From: Limnephilus marmoratus | Lineage: Eukaryota; Arthropoda; Insecta; Trichoptera; Limnephilidae | Assembly: GCA_917880885.1 (NCBI GenBank) | Contig: OU862910.1 | Span: 19,232,710-19,296,709 of the forward strand | Length of the DNA: 64,000 nt | Reading direction: 5' to 3' | Shown here: in pieces, positions 24,001 through 31,914 of the stretch | How positions within the stretch are numbered: position 1 is the stretch's first letter | Layout: each line of letters begins with the position of its first letter | Translations under genes and position numbers: made by a program | Notes under the pieces: model-generated | Seen by the model: only the letters and a program-made list of their open reading frames with translations | Told to the model about the DNA's origin: nothing | The model's database searches: none

Positions 24001-24338
24001 TCTAAAAATTTAAAAGAAATACTTCAATAAGACTCCAGTGTAACCGTTGATATCTTCGCTGTAACCTATCTTGTAAAAAATGGAATAGTTACCAGAAATT
24101 GCATGAAACAGATAAGAAAATTACTCGTTGGTGAAAATGCTATGTCTAGAAAATTGATATCTTTGGGGAAAATATATTCAATAATATGCCTGAACAAATC
24201 TCGTAAAGTTATTTTTGTAATTACCCAAAATAACCGTCGTCTGTTAAATACATGACCTGTATCCAAGGTCTCTTTGTTCTCAAATCAATCATTTGTATCT
24301 TACGGTGTGTTTTTTTTGCAGGAGGATACTCAGGATAA
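7256..24338 (+). CDS. Gene 1: large Gly/Ser/Ala-rich secreted structural protein (3 exons)
   Basis: The spliced model joins 7256-7346, 21010-23928 and 24322-24338: 3027 nt, 1008 aa, frame kept across two phase-1 GT-AG introns. Residues 1 to about 18 are a signal peptide (MRGVCVVVIALCGLSSG). The mature chain starts with alternating Gly-Ala dipeptides (about 41-60), then Gly/Ser/Tyr/Asn/Gln repeats: repeated GFEIG(V/L)TGQ blocks, three copies of FGG(A/S)PGIL, a Gly-His run (about 799-822), a lone CKAC pair (C893, C896), and an Ala/Ser/Gly-rich end finishing GGYSG. There are no globular domains and few Lys/Arg. Known silk, cuticle and eggshell proteins share this style, so an extracellular fibre- or matrix-forming role is inferred. 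The exact family is not recognised. Confidence 0.85.
7475..7640 (-). repeat. Dispersed repeat shared with 17735-17890
   Basis: The two segments share attcaggatttctcc, gttttcagcagtg, tctaatataata and aaatcaaatctctaa in the same order. The T-rich start near 7430 could be a minus-strand 3' tail. No protein is visible; a retroposon tail is the likeliest origin. Confidence 0.5.
7974..8110. repeat. (AAT)n tract with adjoining retroposon-like tail
   Basis: An AAT microsatellite of about six units (7976-7993) joins gttgtttatttcacccgaac and gcggtgggtgcaatactctg, the arrangement of a retroposon 3' end with a simple-repeat tail, antisense to gene 1. No coding remnant is attached. Confidence 0.35.
8487..8594 (+). 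ncRNA. Hammerhead-ribozyme-like motif in a 23-bp inverted repeat
   Basis: CTGACGA (8520-8526, matching core CUGANGA) is followed by a perfect 5-bp stem II, GGAAG-GGTG-CTTCC (8528-8541), then GAAAC (8542-8546). The next bases make ACCGGTA, where ACCGGT is self-complementary, as in the very short stem III of PLE-associated hammerheads thought to work as dimers. The cleavage site would follow A at 8551; the next GAG can pair with TTC before the core, with one G-U pair. Perfect 23-base arms at 8487-8509 and 8572-8594 bracket the motif. No PLE protein is adjacent, so this is probably an isolated terminal repeat. Self-cleavage is inferred. Confidence 0.6.
8600..9135. other. No feature recognised (gene 1 intron)
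   Basis: AT-rich intronic sequence without a recognisable coding segment or repeat boundary. Confidence 0.45.
9140..9240 (-). repeat. tRNA-derived SINE head
   Basis: On the minus strand the sequence reads like a decayed tRNA gene: an A-box-like gatggcttggtgggtggg followed about 35 bases later by a B-box-like gagttcgattctt. The downstream minus-strand sequence is AT-rich with no clear poly(A). It differs from the SINE-B and SINE-C heads elsewhere in the window. Confidence 0.5.
9285..9615 (+). repeat. SINE-C family copy
   Basis: The leader (ggttacaaaccagttcat, ttccaatgaaaaaggta) matches the inverted copy at 61138-61240. It is followed by a tRNA-like head (gaataggtaaaagcgcacg as A box; ggttctgggtttgagtctc as B box), then a tail with ttatcttttctatttttctg and ctctttcatattttcgttta. 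This copy defines the family: about 330 bases with a non-tRNA leader before the tRNA-like part, unusual for a SINE. Confidence 0.65.
9620..11960. other. No gene recognised (gene 1 intron)
   Basis: AT-rich intronic sequence. A short alternating stretch of CATG and CACA repeats lies at about 11455-11510. No coding frame or repeat boundary is convincing. Confidence 0.45.
11973..12752. mobile_element. hAT-type nonautonomous element with TATCGATA-rich ends
   Basis: The 780-base element is bounded by a 7/8-bp duplication, (a/c)TTGTTAT at 11965-11972 and 12753-12760. Its ends form imperfect inverted repeats, TAGGCTTGTTGAAA on the left against TAGGGATGTCGAAA on the right (minus strand), and both then run into atatcgatatatcgat-type repeats. 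An exact palindrome lies inside (about 12419-12453, gacgcatacaaa/tttgtatgcgtc). There is no transposase. The 8-bp target duplication and TAGGG start suggest a hAT-like MITE; the class is inferred. Confidence 0.75.
13045..13755 (+). repeat. SINE-A copy, split by a MITE
   Basis: The two halves (13045-13167 and 13482-13755) together match the poly(A)-ended family at 14471, 16890, 33126 and 51655. The first half has caaatggttcgctgcgtttg and ggcggtggatgcgt; the second has ccttgcaccgcagtgggag, ccacaaagatgacatag and gaagctaattaaaaaaaa. An inserted MITE with target duplication separates them. The origin of the family (LINE- or 7SL-like) was not recognised; no tRNA boxes are seen. Confidence 0.75.
13168..13481. 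mobile_element. MITE with ~31-bp TIRs and 8-bp target duplication
   Basis: The element begins CAAAGATATTC and ends GAATATCTTTG-like (AATATCTTTG), with imperfect inverted repeats extending about 31 bases to agatatgctat on each side. CTACTTAC flanks it at 13160-13167 and 13482-13489, an 8-bp duplication of SINE-A sequence, so the insertion is younger than the SINE. The 314-base length without coding capacity and 8-bp duplication fit a hAT-like MITE. Confidence 0.85.
13847..14318 (+). repeat. Three tandem copies of a 156-158-bp unit
   Basis: The units begin acgcggatcttgtt at 13847, 14003 and 14161, and differ by a few substitutions and a 2-base indel (gatagatgacc versus gatagagatgac). Each contains aaatgtcgagctccgctccg. 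The apparent open frames across them arise because the unit has few stops. No relation to other repeats in the window was seen. Confidence 0.9.
14471..14893 (+). repeat. SINE-A copy
   Basis: Nearly full-length: starts attgggaggcgggtaacc, passes gcctctgccacaggtcacc, gtttggtgactttgcagg, ggtcttggcggcgggtgc and ccttgcaccgcatgggatg, and ends ggagctaatgtaaaaaataa. The 3' A-rich tail and lack of inverted ends mark it as a retroposon. The short frames inside are not genes. Confidence 0.8.
14925..15445. mobile_element. Foldback element with arrays of a TAGATATT(A/C)GT motif
   Basis: On the left half (14930-15115) about seven spaced copies of ACTAATATCTAC or ACGAATATCTAC occur in one orientation. On the right half (15255-15445) about seven copies occur inverted, as GTAGATATTAGT, GTAGATATTCGT or ATAGATATTAGT. 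Right-side units alternate in a regular 2 x ~28-base pattern (ctgtagatattcgtcaacac then ctcatagatattagtca). The unique centre is about 140 bases. No coding sequence or clear target duplication is seen. Confidence 0.7.
15533..15596 (+). repeat. Short retroposon 3' tail, shared with 26440-26510
   Basis: The run acaggcatgtgcctagcatg, tggtcgaaaaatccc, gaattc-tgtaa and caattcaatgaataaagaaa is repeated with few changes at 26440-26510, where it ends in poly(A). It is probably the 3' end of a LINE whose body is absent. Confidence 0.55.
15600..16280. other. No gene recognised; weak SINE-like patch
   Basis: At about 15855-15905 gtcgtgacaatggatagagt followed by ccttgaccatcccagaccc is faintly tRNA/SINE-like, too weak to call. 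The rest is AT-rich intron. Confidence 0.3.
16286..16690. repeat. Palindrome-flanked tandem duplication (150-bp period)
   Basis: Two copies of a 150-base AT-rich unit (16351 and 16501 both start atttaaatatttagaaataa) are flanked by imperfect inverted arms: gcgtatttacaatccctacc with tttcagtcgc on the left, and gcgactgaatcggtataggt with tgtaaatacgc on the right. GC-richer arms around an AT-rich duplicated core suggest a small foldback transposon. Target duplications were not identified. Confidence 0.6.
16890..17335 (+). repeat. SINE-A copy
   Basis: Starts atttgggaggcggatagggg and ends ggagctaatgtaaaaaaaaa. It keeps gccgcccctgga, caacacctctgccataggtc and ccttgcacagcagtgggagg. It lies tail-to-tail with an inverted copy at 17340-17645. 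Confidence 0.8.
17340..17645 (-). repeat. SINE-A copy, inverted
   Basis: The reverse complement follows the SINE-A order: plus-strand tgtgtggagattctttttaa, then agttctgggaagtaaaagg, ccgccaagacctagacagac and ccaaacgtagcgaacc. Its 3' end (plus-strand left side) is T-rich, as expected for an antisense tail. Confidence 0.75.
17735..17890 (-). repeat. Dispersed repeat shared with 7475-7640
   Basis: Same conserved blocks as the copy near the gene 1 first exon (ttcaggatttctcctgga, gttttcagcagtgtctcta, aatcaaatctctaattta). It borders the Helitron-associated array that begins near 17900. Confidence 0.5.
17900..19832 (+). mobile_element. Helitron-like element carrying a TTCnnGAA-motif array
   Basis: The 3' end is Helitron-like: gcgaagccgggtaacccagc leads into CTAG (19829-19832) and a host T, with GGGT-A-ACCC able to form the terminal hairpin. 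Two related modules (17905-18060 and 19494-19630) share ggttcgataacggg-like, acctaaagggc-tgcttt and gaagatataagggctggaag. Between them lies the tandem array at 18050-19455. The stretch 19630-19800 has further inverted pentamers (ggaacattctgaaatgttc). The 5' TC end was not located with confidence, so the left limit is approximate. No Rep/helicase is present, so it would be nonautonomous. Confidence 0.65.
18050..19455 (+). repeat. Tandem array of ~100-bp units rich in heat-shock-element-like motifs
   Basis: Units vary around gaaagttctagaaggttc, gataaagctgta, aaagttctgaaaggagtg and ggagtatgtcggtgagtc. Most contain TTCTAGAAGGTTC, exactly three alternating inverted pentamers (TTCnnGAAnnTTC), the consensus bound by heat-shock factor; many have a fourth (GAAAGTTCTAGAAGGTTC). 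The minus-strand Ser/Thr/Tyr-rich frames here are by-products of the repeat. Binding is inferred from sequence only. Confidence 0.85.
19840..20320. other. No feature recognised (gene 1 intron)
   Basis: AT-rich intronic sequence after the Helitron end; begins with an AAATA simple repeat. No coding segment is recognised. Confidence 0.45.
20325..20750 (-). repeat. SINE-B copy (tRNA-derived SINE)
   Basis: On the minus strand a tRNA-like head (plus 20680-20746) has an A-box-like gtggctaagactc and a perfect B box ggttcgaaccc. A body of about 330 bases and an A-rich 3' tail follow (the T run at 20331-20345). The copy at 61800-62215 is nearly identical across the whole length, which suggests recent activity. 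It lies in intron 1 of gene 1, 260 bases before exon 2. Confidence 0.9.
21010..23928 (+). CDS. Gene 1 exon 2 (main repeat-coding exon)
   Basis: Acceptor tttgttttgtgcag precedes 21010 and donor gtaaat follows 23928; both fit the phase-1 frame. The 2919-base exon encodes residues 32-1003. It is far GC-richer than its flanks and uses codons GGA, GGT and GCT heavily. Open frames in other frames across it (for example at 20982-21428 minus and 21256-21708 plus) are shadows created by the Gly-rich repeat. Confidence 0.9.
24322..24338 (+). CDS. Gene 1 exon 3 (C-terminal GGYSG)
   Basis: A strong acceptor (T-rich tract then gcag at 24318-24321) opens a 17-base terminal coding segment. Joined to the last G of exon 2 it reads Gly-Gly-Tyr-Ser-Gly and a TAA. 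If the donor at 23929 were unused, the protein would instead end after KYYLS at the TAA at 23946. The spliced end is preferred for its donor, acceptor and Gly-rich ending. No canonical AATAAA is visible in the following 140 bases. Confidence 0.65.
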
Positions 24339-24339
24339 A

Positions 24340-25410
24340 AACCAGAACTGAACTACAGGACGAAAATCGAGAACACTTATTATAATATACACTCATCCAT
24401 TAGTCATTAAGATTTTATAATGCAATGTGATATTCTAAGTATTTATATTTAATCGTATACAAATAATATAACACATATTTTTTAACAGCTCTTTCATTTT
24501 TGTGAATTTTAAAAATATTTCGTTATTTTTGGTTTAGCCACTGATACCACAGGATTGTGATTGCAGATTTCATAATATTATACACATAAGATAACCTTCA
24601 ACTGTTTAGAAAACCTATAAAGATAACCAATCTGTACTCCAAATTAAATATCCGGCGGATATAACACCTGCTTATGTACAAATAGGTACTGTATATATAC
24701 AAGAAATACGTATTTATTTATACAAGTATGTTGATTAGATTGAGCATGAACATTATATATTTTGATAGTGACAGATAATTTATTAGTGCAACTATACAGG
24801 TTGTCCTGGGGTAAAGTGCACTAACTTGTGGAAGTGATTCTAAATTATGGAAGAAGTACAAAAGATACCTTTTTGTTCAAAATTCATTGATTTTTCCTAG
24901 AAGAATTTTTATCTCTACGTACAATTCATATTGGTTCCCTGAAAACTACCTTAAAACGTTGGACTTAATAATTTTTAAATTCTTTTTTATTTATACTATC
25001 ATGTAGAATCACATCCCGAAGTTAGTGCGCTCTAAACTCGGACGTCTCATGCTTATACAAGGTGTTAAGGGACTTAATTGACACACTTTAAACAGTGATT
25101 CCTGACATTATTTAGAGTAAAAAAATTAAATGAAATTATGCACTCCGGCGACTTTTTGATTTCTCATTTTCTAATTTTATTTTCTTCTAATTCAAACTAA
25201 AAATTTCGATCTATCTTCACCGGTCACTAAACCGAGTAACTTCCTAACCCCTCACCCTGTCTGTCTGTCTAATACCAAGTGTTTTTTATGTTTTTGGTTG
25301 AAATAATGTCAGATATAACTGGTTAAAGTAAATCAAGTACATAACACTGCACAACTAAGGTAGTGGGGGGCTGTGTGTATAACTGATATTTGTTCTTTTC
25401 CATTTCAAAT
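24340..25410. other. Gene 1 3' UTR and intergenic DNA
   Basis: AT-rich. Part of 25045-25180 (aggtgttaagggac, gattcctgacattatttag, ggcgactttttgatt) is shared with 36322-36440, so a diverged dispersed repeat is present. No gene is seen. Confidence 0.45.
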
Positions 25411-25414
25411 CTAC

Positions 25415-25620
25415 CACTTTTTTATGTGAATCCCGTACAAGATCCAACTGCCCTTAACTTAATGGGGCAATGGTATCCCCATTTGAGGTAGTGACATGAC
25501 GAAGAGGATGGTCGGGAAAAGTCGGGCTAATCTGTTTTGGTCACCAAACATGGCTATTGCTATTTGAAGCAATGTTTCAATTTTGTTTTTCACCAAAACG
25601 TAACCGAGGGGATTATTATA
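25415..25620 (-). repeat. SINE-B fragment
   Basis: Plus-strand gtgaatcccgtacaagatcc, ggcaatggtatccccatttg, aggatggtcgggaaaag and caccaaacatggcta follow the SINE-B order with many changes. The tRNA-like head is missing, so this is an old 5'-truncated copy. Confidence 0.6.
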
Positions 25621-26140
25621 TTTATTTATATTTATCTGTGAATCATGCTAAATATAATATATGTGATGATTTGATCAAATTCATAGCAATTATAACAAAT
25701 TAGGCTTGGATAGGTGTTACAAAAAAGAATTGTGATGTTGCTTCCACTGAATTGTGATGTTTGATATATATGAAATTGATAAGTAGGAAATTTGGATATA
25801 ACCTGTCCTCTCTGCCTTAATTCAATTAAAACAGGTTTTGAAAATACTTTTTTTCCTACAAACCCTATAATTCATAAAATATTAGTTAAATATTAGTTTA
25901 AAGGTGAAATTAACTTTGTATTGAATTTAAACTTCAAACTCAAAAAATATTAATTTGAATGTGAAATTAACGTTGTCATTATATTGAATTTGAACCTCAA
26001 ATTCAAAAAATATTTGTTTGGTGATGAAATTAACGTTGCAATTATATTGAATTTGTACTTCAAATTCATAAAATATTTGTTTGAAGATGAAATTAACATC
26101 GTCATTATATTAAATTTGTACTTCAAACTTAGAAAATATT

Positions 26141-26369
26141 ATTTTCGTTATTTGTTTTTGGGGTGTTATGCCGTGTTGCGCTACCTCCTTCTTTAGCCAA
26201 CGTTTCGGACATCGTTGCAGTGTCCATCATCAGGGCAGATCCGGCAGATCCGGTAGATGTGTCTACCGGATCTGCCCTGATGATGGACACTGCAACGATG
26301 TCCGAAACATTGGCTAAAGAAGGAGGTAGCGCAACACGGCATAACACCCCAAAAACAAATAACGAAAAT
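26141..26369. mobile_element. PLE-like terminal repeats in a near-perfect palindrome, with hammerhead cores
   Basis: Two inverted arms of about 108 bases (26141-26257 and 26262-26369) meet at a TGTG loop; they differ by one substitution and a 9-base duplication in the left arm. The right arm (plus) has CTGATGA (26277-26283), stem II GGACA/TGTCC (26285-26289 / 26299-26303) and GAAAC (26304-26308). The left arm carries the same on the minus strand, where GAAACGTTGGC follows and its ACGT is self-complementary; the plus copy has GAAACATT. GCC before the core can pair with GGC after it. Degenerate relatives occur at 59990-60165 and 62765-62890. The PLE assignment rests on this ribozyme architecture plus the coding PLE at 57 kb. 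Confidence 0.7.
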
Positions 26370-26439
26370 GCTTTTGGCCGTGAAAATCTTAAAACTTATC
26401 TAGAAAATATTAGTTCGAAGATGAAATAATATGAAACAA

Positions 26440-26535
26440 CACAGGCATGTGCCTAGTATGGTGGTCGAAAAATCCCCAATTCATGTAACGAATAATTCAA
26501 AGAATAAAGAAACATAAAAAAACAAAAAAAAAAAT
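26440..26535 (+). repeat. Short retroposon 3' tail with poly(A)
   Basis: Matches 15533-15596 (ggcatgtgcctagtatggtg, gaataaagaaa) and ends in an A-rich run, so it retroposed into the satellite array. No coding part is attached. Confidence 0.6.
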
Positions 26536-26769
26536 TTAAAAAATAACGTTGTCTATTTTATATTATATGTGTATTGAATTTGTACTCGAAATTCAGAACA
26601 TATTAGTTTGAAGATGAGATCAACATTGTCATTATAATGAATTTATACTTTAAACTCAGATAACATTAGTTTGAAAATGAAATTAACTTTGTCATTGTAT
26701 TGAATTAATACCTAACTCGGAAAATATTACTTCAAAGGTAAAATTAATATTGTTATTGTATCGATTTGC

Positions 26770-28420
26770 AATCATTGTAATGGTTTATTCAAAAATCTTC
26801 ATTAAATATAATAAACCATGTTTATCCATTGAAATCACATCAAAACAACAACACAAACTCGCAATAAAATTGATATTGAAAGTGCAAATGAATAATGCTA
26901 CACAATTATCAAATTAACTTCAACTCGATGGATAATATCTCAAGTTAATTGTGAGCAGTGTTCTAACATCTGCTGGAATAAAACTACAATATAAAATAGT
27001 TAGGTGTGAATTAATTAACCTTTGTTCGTGTATAAAATGAGAATGCACAGCCATCAGTGCATCGGAGGAGACAATATCATATAATTACGATTGTCTTGTA
27101 ATGCAACACGTGATTTTATTGGCGAGGATGAATCTAGAAAATAATTTATTTCACATCCTGTTGGGCAATATTTTATAGGCGTTTCGAACGACTATTTGTC
27201 TAGGCATAGAAATATTATTAGCTTACAATCTTCGATCAATAGGTCAATGCTTACAATGCAATTTTTAAAATGCAAATATTGTCATTTGTATACTTTCTTT
27301 GAATGATTCTTAAGCTTTTGGGTTACGTCATTTTTAAATTGGGTTCAACGATAAATTGAAAATCATGTTAGGAAGAAGAGTTTAAAAAATATATATATTT
27401 TCATTGATGCTGTGTTGAGATATCGATCGTCCAGTTCATTAATCAGACATCTCCAAGTACTTAGTTTTGAAATAACGAGGATGGAAATATTCGAATGCGC
27501 ACTATAAGACAAATTTTGTTTACACGTGTCTATATATATATATATATATGCTTACATAATAACATTATTTGGGCTCGTGACGTAACAAAATGTTCTATTA
27601 ATTTTGTAAAATTTCACACTGATTTTTTTTTTTATATGGCAACACTTTGATTTCAGGCGAATTTTTGAATTTGACATTTAATGTTCATTAAATTTATTGT
27701 TTGTTCTCTGCGAACTTATCACTTGGTTTGACGTTTTGACAGATGTTATGAAGAGAACCCCGTACAATTTATGCCTTCTGTACCTGTTTTAGATGTGTAA
27801 TGGTAATGGTGCTGATTTTAATAAAATCAAATTTTATAATGTTGTTATTATTATTACTTCAAAGTACATTGGATTTAGTCATACGTAGACGTTAAACATT
27901 ATAATGATTTATGATCAATAAGATGAATCAAGGAAAAAAATATTTATGAGATGTAATATTTTTGATATACCTCGTTATTCTCCTGTGCCATTCGTGTGGA
28001 AAAGGTTATTTTTTTAAAATGATTTTCGGCTATGTAATTATAGTTTTTTCGCACCCATAAAATAATGTCCCGACTTTCCGGTTTATAAAAAATGGTCTGA
28101 TTTTTCAGATTGAAATTTTCAAAAAATCGCCAGAGTTTCAAAAATACGATTAAAAAAATACAGAATGTCTTAGAATATTTGCCGAAACCAGAATTTTATT
28201 TTTAAAAATGTGATGCAAGTGGCTTATTAATCAACTGAACGATCGATACGTCTATCTATTGTGAATAATATAGCATTGTTGTTGCTTTATACAATTTAAA
28301 ACGATGTACCTAATATAATTGTGGTGTAGGTACTGTTAATTTCTATGATTAGCAATACAATTCTGATGTTCTTGGGTTTCCAATAATTCTTCGGTTCGTC
28401 GAGATCACAAGTCTTGTTTA
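26770..28420. other. No gene recognised; TA microsatellite
   Basis: A (TA)10 tract lies at about 27530-27549. The remainder is AT-rich with no convincing coding sequence or repeat edges. Confidence 0.45.
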
Positions 28421-28428
28421 TTATCATA

Positions 28429-29170
28429 CTAGCTGGTACCCGGCATGCGTTGCTATGCCATTAAATAAAGAAATTGTTTCTCCCTGAGTGTCCTTTCCCA
28501 TTCGTCGCGTTCCCGATCCGCCTCTCATTCCTCTCCGCGTCCCCTTCCCCTCTCGCGTTCCCTCTCGGCCTCCTCCACCATCCTCTCCACACTCCCCACT
28601 CCACTTCCCCCCTTCCTCCGTCACGCGAATCCCATACCCGAGTTCCTCTCCAACCTCACCCCCCTCCTCCCGCATTCCATTATTCAGCCCCGGTACATTC
28701 AGTTTTCAACCATCTCGCGTGCAACCTATTACAAATTTCATAATGCCAGAGCTTACCAGTAGTTTTATACAAACCTTGTCCTGACAATAACGAACACAAA
28801 AAAGAATAATTCATTGCAGTCGTTCGGAAATTATTTCGGCGATTCTGTTTATTTATAGATTTTAACTACGACGCCTGAAATAAATTTCCCGCAAATATAT
28901 CAAAATCGTTTCCAAGCTTTGTTTTGCTTTTGTTCCGACGTTAGCAATAACTCGCTTATTTAGAAGACAGAAAACGTAAAGTAAATATAATATATTAATA
29001 TGTATAATTTCATAACGCCAGAGCTTACCATTAGGTATATACAGCCTATTTTACTCGTATATAATATAGCTTTCTATTGTTGAAAGAATTTTTAAAATCG
29101 GTTTATTGGTTTAGGCGTGAAAGCGTAACAAACAAACACACGCAGTTTCGCATTTATAAATTAGTATAGA
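28429..29170 (-). mobile_element. Helitron, G-rich family, complete ends
   Basis: On the minus strand the element starts TCTATACTAATTTATAAATG (5' TC at 29170-29169) and ends gcatgccgggtaccag-CTAG (28432-28429), inserted between A and T. It includes the family's G-rich tract (C-rich on the plus strand, 28480-28680) and gcatagcaacgcatgccggg near the 3' end. The motif cca-agcttaccat occurs twice (about 28743 and 29017), an internal duplication that makes this copy longer than its relatives. No Rep/helicase ORF; the Pro-rich plus-strand frames are not genes. Confidence 0.8.
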
Positions 29171-29174
29171 TAGT

Positions 29175-29995
29175 ATTTACAATGAATATAATAAATATGC
29201 TGGACTTAACGTCCACTCCGAATGATGCTCTGTGTAATCTGAAGCATAAATATACCAAACATCTGAAGCGCTGATAGCCGCCGAGTGAGGTGCCCGCCTG
29301 TGGATCAGAAATCTTCGTAATCGATCTGGTTTTTAGACCCTAACGGTTGACAGTACTACTGACCTCTTTGGAGGTATCTTAAAACTACTTAGAGATATTG
29401 AAACTACATACTCTGATGACGCTGTTGAACGACATTGAAACTACATACATATTCACATATCCATAAACACAATCTTTTTTTTTTTTTTATTTATTTAAGG
29501 AGAAAATACAGACACAGATGTCAATTGACAAGAATATATAAAAAACAATTAATAGAGAATTCACCTGCATCCAAACTTACAACTTTAACAAATCTTATTA
29601 TAATAAACTTTGGATACCAATTACCAATGGTACCAATAACGAAATCTGTGCATGTTTGTATTTATAAATAATATTTTTGAGTAACAATGGTTTCTTATTT
29701 AGCAATATGCCTATAATACTTTTCATGTATAAAGTTTCGTACCAAATATATGTTAATTTGTTGTTTCAAAGCGAAACAAGTAGGCGAAAATCATAACTCC
29801 CTTGGAAAGTGTGTACATCATTCAACAGCACACGTGGAGGGCTAGGCCGGGTTGTTTCGTCATAGAATCGTGTATAGTCCAATATGATGAAATAATTGAA
29901 ATCACATATATTTTTCCATTTGTTTTATTTTTACAATAACTCCTCGCAGGATACTCATACCCGCCTCCCATTCTTCTTCTTCCCTGCACTGTCCC
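29175..29995. other. No feature recognised
   Basis: AT-rich intergenic DNA between a Helitron and an RTE-like LINE remnant. A GC-richer patch at 29270-29360 (gatagccgccgagtgaggtg) was not identified. Confidence 0.4.
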
Positions 29996-29999
29996 AACT

Positions 30000-30770
30000 C
30001 ATTGCCTAGGAAGGCTGTTGGGGTCGGCTCTTCTCGTTCTCAGGCTATATCTTCTTTGGTTCTGCGTATCGCTTTCATCTAGGCCGTTTCTCTGTAGGTG
30101 GTAATATTTTGGAGCATTGAGTCATCCAGGAGTTCTTTGATCTTCCTCTGAATGACTATCGATGAAGCTCTATAGTCATTGCATCACTGTGTGGTCTGGT
30201 AGTCTCCGTCTTATGTGCCCATACTGTCTCAACTGTCGTTCCTCTAGCTTACTGTTTATGTCAATGAGACCCAGGCTACCCTGAAACTTTTAATCCTATA
30301 TTTTTGTGATACTCCTCTCGAATATCTAAGCATTTGCATTTCTGCTGTTTCCAGTTGCCTGGAGTCGGAGTTGTACATAGTCCAGCATTCGGAGTCATAC
30401 ATTATCGCGGGTCTAACAATAGTCTGGTAATCTTTTCTTTAAGTTTTATAGACATGGTTACACAAGATTCCTGTTACGAATCTAAATGTCATCCATCCCA
30501 CACTATTCTATGGTCGACATCCGCTGCACATCCTCCGTCTCTGTGAATGAGCGTGCCCAGATACTTAAATGAGCCACAGCTGGCTATTGTTACTTCATCC
30601 CGTTGCATCATAGGAGTTACAGCATTTGTGTCTTCAAATGGCAAGTACAAATATTCAGTCTTTTCCGGCTGATATTTTAGCCATTATCCTCCACGATCTT
30701 TCTCCACCTTTTCAGGCTATTATATAAGTCACAATGATTATCTGCTATTAGTACTACATCTCCCAATACC
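30000..30770 (-). pseudogene. RTE-like LINE ORF C-terminal remnant
   Basis: The minus strand gives VRPAIMYDSECWTMYN and then RQLETAEMQMLRYSRGVSQK (30435-30280), the C-terminal landmarks that follow the RT domain in RTE-clade LINEs (RPA-YG-ECW, then AEM-MLRW--GV). Further down, RQLRQYGHIRRRLPD and a terminal RTRRADPNSLPRQ (about 30040-30010) fit the end of the same ORF. Frameshifts and stops interrupt the frame, so it is a pseudogene. Confidence 0.8.
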
Positions 30771-30789
30771 TTTTATAAAAAAAACATTA

Positions 30790-31495
30790 CTTATAACAAA
30801 ACCGGTTTCACCCTCCACCATCACCTTTGTAGTGTTTACGTATTGATGTCAAACCGCAAAGTAATTTATTACTTCGTGGAATAAAAACAACTATTTTTTT
30901 AACCTACGTAGAATAAAATTCAAAACCACTACACTTTAAAACTAAACATTAAAATAATATTTATTTAACCATTACATATTAGATAATCGTATTTTGGGCA
31001 TACTTGAAAAATTATTCACGTGTGAGTTTAACCTCTACCGAACAAATGTTATCATTATAATATTAGTACAAGAACTCCGGTTAAAATCATAATGCAAATT
31101 TGCAAATGCATTTAATATTCAAACAAAATTCTTTACACTTTATTATATAAAAGATTAAGGAGTGTAGGTCAGGGTTGCACTATCATTGACAGTGATTGCG
31201 ATTGGCAATTTCACGTGAGGTTAAATAAAATAATAAATTACAAAATGTAAGTTTTATTTATTAGTATTTAAATTATGGTAAACTTATTGAAGTTTTTACA
31301 ATTATAAAAACTATAAAATAATTTCAACAATTCTCAAGAAAATAAGAAACAAAAGATTAAAATTTTCATTAATAGTTTATTGTTGATATTATTTTAAATA
31401 ATTAAAGAGTTATTTAATAGACTTCCCGCCGAGGAATATTTTCATGTTTTTCAGGAGTTTGAAATACGTTTTTCATATGAAGCCATTGTTTTACA
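30790..31495. other. No feature recognised
   Basis: AT-rich sequence; no coding or repeat structure was recognised. Confidence 0.4.
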
Positions 31496-31499
31496 TTGT

Positions 31500-31912
31500 T
31501 TGACGGCCGGCATTCCAGCGGTAAGGCTCTTGACTAGCATTCCGAATGTCGCGGGATCGAATCCCGGCGTGGCAAATAAATTCTATTTGATTAATTTGTG
31601 TTATTTCACAATTTATTCATTAAAAATAATATATAGTATATTTGCGGCACGTTCCAGAGTGGAAGATACTCTCAGTATCGCCCTGGTGTAAGACCACCAT
31701 TCAGAATTGAAACGTTTAAATGGCTTCTGCCATGTTTGGTGACCAGATCTGAATAGCCAGGTACTTCCCCACCTTCCTCTTCCCTATCTTCTTCCCCCCC
31801 CCCCACTACCTTCAGCCTCACAACATACCCCAATTGGGGATGCCATAGTCCCACTGGCTCCAGACGGGAGCAGTTGGGACTCTTGTGCGGTATTCATGTA
31901 AAAAAAAAACAT
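31500..31912 (+). repeat. SINE-B copy, plus orientation
   Basis: Starts with the tRNA-like head (gcggtaaggctcttgacta as A-box region; gcgggatcgaatcccggcg containing the B box), continues through the shared body (cgttccagagtggaagatac, accagatctgaatagccagg) and ends catgtaaaaaaaaaac. It differs from the 20.3-kb and 61.8-kb copies at many sites, so it is an older or distinct subfamily. Confidence 0.85.
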
Positions 31913-31914
31913 GG

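Larger units (their letters stand above)
25845..26765 (+). repeat. Degenerate ~65-bp AT-rich satellite, interrupted
   Basis: About ten units of the type gaaattaacgttgtcattat then attgaatttgtacttcaaa then ttcaaaaaatatttgtttg recur. Two insertions interrupt them: the palindrome at 26141-26369 with trailing sequence to about 26410, and a poly(A)-ended fragment at 26440-26530. Unit order resumes on the far side, showing that the array came first. Confidence 0.8.
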
